DNA from: CAYJWS01 sp964373925
GTDB taxonomy: Bacteria; Patescibacteriota; Patescibacteriia; Buchananbacterales; GWA2-38-13
Direction of reading: 5' to 3'
Length of the DNA: 6,414 nt
NCBI GenBank assembly: GCA_964373925.1
Contig: CAYJWS010000064.1
Span: forward strand, 1-6,414
Made by a program: the position numbers and the translations under genes
Notes under the pieces: model-generated
What the model saw: only the letters and a program-made list of their open reading frames with translations
What the model was told of the DNA's origin: nothing
The model's database searches: none
Shown here: one piece after another, positions 5,008 through 6,414 of the stretch
How positions within the stretch are numbered: position 1 is the stretch's first letter
Layout of the letters: each line of letters begins with the position of its first letter

Positions 5008-6414
5008 ATGAATCTTGATATATATTTTTTAATATTATTGGCCATATCTTCGACAATAGCCACTGCTATTTCTTTTTCTACTCGAAAGATTCAGTACTAT
5101 GGCATTGAAACCGATAACCAAATTATGGTTCGAGTGGCATCGGAATCAAATACATGGAAATGGCCATCGGATATGCACAAAAAGGAATATAAAAGCCTTA
5201 TGAAAGATGCTACAATATTTTTTATTGCGATCATGCAAAGAATATTACGCGATAAAAAATCTGATCACCCGTATGTCGTTTTAAACTGTATTTCTAATAT
5301 CGTATCCACTATATGTATCTACGGTATAGGAAAATTTTTATGGGAACCAAAAATCGCCTTTATTATTAGCCTTCTCTTCGTATCCTCAATACTTATTTGG
5401 ACCATGACCATCTATGTTGGCCATACAACCGTATCTACCGCCCTCTTTCTTATATCCGTGCTTTTTCTTTTGTATATAGAAGATGGCGCGTTTCTTATGC
5501 TTATTGCTTCTGGGATTCTTTTCGGCCTCAATGCTATGGCATCTCCCTCATCAAGGAAATATATCTTACTGTATCTTGCCGCGCTCGGCTTCTCCAAACA
5601 TCACACGCTTTTACTTGCCGGAGAGTATAAACAAGTTTTAGAGGCATTATCTAAAAACTTTCATTTTACTATCAATGCCATTCTTATCGCGCTTTTCATA
5701 CTAGGAATCATCATAATAAAACTTAGCTATAAAAAAATTATAAAACTTATATATAACCAAAAACTCCACCCAAGGCTTAATGCTATTATTGTTAGCAGGG
5801 AAAAATTCTCATTAGACCACTATATTAAACATGCTAATAAAAAATTAAATATCCTGTTAAAAAAAATAATTTCTATTGCACTTTTTATCTTTATATCAAT
5901 ACATGTTATAGGTTTTAACTACCTCGCATCTGTTGCTCTTGGATTTTGTTTCATTTTTCTTGTTTTTATGCTTCCAGATATTAAAAGCAATCTAAAAGGA
6001 TATATAAGCTATTATTATGAAGGCCACGTAAAAAATCGCTTCCGAGTATATCCTATGTATTTCGCTAAAATGAACATGCCGCTTCCTTTTCCAGTAAAGC
6101 GTCCCGGATGGAAATGGACTTATAAATATTTTTTCTACATGCTTCCGGTGCAATCTTGGATATTTTCTCTCTCTGTTGTTGGAGTCTTATTTATAGCTTA
6201 TCATTCACAATCTTCTATCCAAGAAAGCATAATTTGGCTTTTAGTTCTTTTGAGCGCATTGCTTCCTTTGCTTTGGGGCGAGCTTACACAAGGAGTCCAG
6301 CTCGGAAGATCATATTTGCCGGTGCTAGTCGGATCATTTGCATTTACAGGTTTTGCATTTAATATCTTTTACACAAAAAACAAATATACATTCTATCTTG
6401 GCATATTCGTCTCA
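5008..6414 (+). CDS. Polytopic membrane protein, probable GT-C glycosyltransferase (C-terminus outside window)
   Basis: From the ATG at 5008 the frame stays open for 469 codons to the last base of the window. About eleven or twelve hydrophobic segments appear, near 4-22, 90-110, 116-136, 141-157, 161-179, 183-195, 221-239, 285-304, 306-323, 374-397, 405-424 and 436-454. After the first is a loop with Glu34-x-Asp36, the acidic pair expected in the first outer loop of GT-C enzymes such as the GT39/ArnT type. DHPYVVLNCISNIV (86-99) followed by closely spaced helices, and GRSYLPVLVGSFAF (433-446), also resemble that superfamily. GT-C enzymes use polyprenyl-phosphate sugars on the outer membrane face. 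Lys-rich cytoplasmic-looking stretches (238-287, 326-345) interrupt the hydrophobic pattern. Overall similarity is weak; a ligase/polymerase-type or other membrane protein is possible. The start lies one base after the ABC transporter's stop (TAATATG), implying translational coupling. Confidence 0.75.
   Translation, partial: MNLDIYFLILLAISSTIATAISFSTRKIQYYGIETDNQIMVRVASESNTWKWPSDMHKKEYKSLMKDATIFFIAIMQRILRDKKSDHPYVVLNCISNIVSTICIYGIGKFLWEPKIAFIISLLFVSSILIWTMTIYVGHTTVSTALFLISVLFLLYIEDGAFLMLIASGILFGLNAMASPSSRKYILLYLAALGFSKHHTLLLAGEYKQVLEALSKNFHFTINAILIALFILGIIIIKLSYKKIIKLIYNQKLHPRLNAIIVSREKFSLDHYIKHANKKLNILLKKIISIALFIFISIHVIGFNYLASVALGFCFIFLVFMLPDIKSNLKGYISYYYEGHVKNRFRVYPMYFAKMNMPLPFPVKRPGWKWTYKYFFYMLPVQSWIFSLSVVGVLFIAYHSQSSIQESIIWLLVLLSALLPLLWGELTQGVQLGRSYLPVLVGSFAFTGFAFNIFYTKNKYTFYLGIFVS

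Noticed and set aside
5397..5630. Plus-strand 77-codon frame, and a similar 68-codon one at 6156-6362
   Set aside because: Both are out-of-frame readings inside the 469-codon membrane-protein gene, which starts at 5008 and is coupled to the ABC gene.
1091..6414. UGA recoded as glycine (as in Gracilibacteria/SR1)
   Set aside because: No in-frame TGA occurs in any of the genes and all visible stops are TAA, so there is no evidence for recoding.
1..6414. tRNA, rRNA or riboswitch
   Set aside because: No cloverleaf, TTCGA-type T-loop arrangement, conserved rRNA segment or known aptamer core was recognised in the intergenic stretches; this was by eye, not a covariance search.

Overview
The window looks like a piece of chromosome from an AT-rich, uncultured bacterium, most likely a member of the Patescibacteria (Candidate Phyla Radiation, Parcubacteria-like). 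This rests on indirect signs: compact AT-rich genes, no recognisable Shine-Dalgarno sequence before any of the six starts, TAA at all four visible stops, and GC-rich palindromic intergenic repeats (GTCATTGC...GCAATGAC and GATTCCCC...GGGGAATGAC types) of a kind common in such genomes. No rRNA or taxonomic marker is present, so the assignment is an inference. UGA is not seen as a sense codon, so the standard code fits.

Layout. (1) Positions 1-300, minus strand: the N-terminal 100 codons of a Nudix hydrolase of the ADP-ribose pyrophosphatase type, cut by the window edge, with a promoter candidate so close that the mRNA may be leaderless. (2) 352-550: two related GC-rich palindromic repeats in tandem. 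(3) 551-715: very AT-rich DNA ending in a promoter covered by TGATAC-type motifs repeated every 10 bp; a DnaA-box-like 9-mer lies just upstream. (4) 716-964: a small excisionase/MerR-type helix-turn-helix protein. (5) 965-1090: an AT-rich inverted repeat around a small GC hairpin. (6) 1091-3179: gmd and fcl, the two enzymes that turn GDP-mannose into GDP-L-fucose, separated by a GC-rich double-hairpin repeat. (7) 3204-5006: a full-length ABC exporter (membrane domain fused to ATPase domain). (8) 5008-6414: an open reading frame of 469 codons with no stop inside the window, a polytopic membrane protein that looks like a GT-C type glycosyltransferase. It begins one base after the ABC transporter's stop codon.

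How the genes fit together (inference). Gmd and Fcl would supply GDP-L-fucose, or Gmd alone the 4-keto-6-deoxymannose intermediate, in the cytoplasm. Glycosyltransferases outside the window would load sugars onto a lipid carrier. The ABC exporter could flip the lipid-linked saccharide, and the GT-C-like protein could act on the outer face. The block therefore reads as the edge of a surface-glycan or glycoprotein gene cluster. The least explained element is the helically phased repeat array at the promoter of the small HTH gene, a good candidate for an autoregulatory operator.
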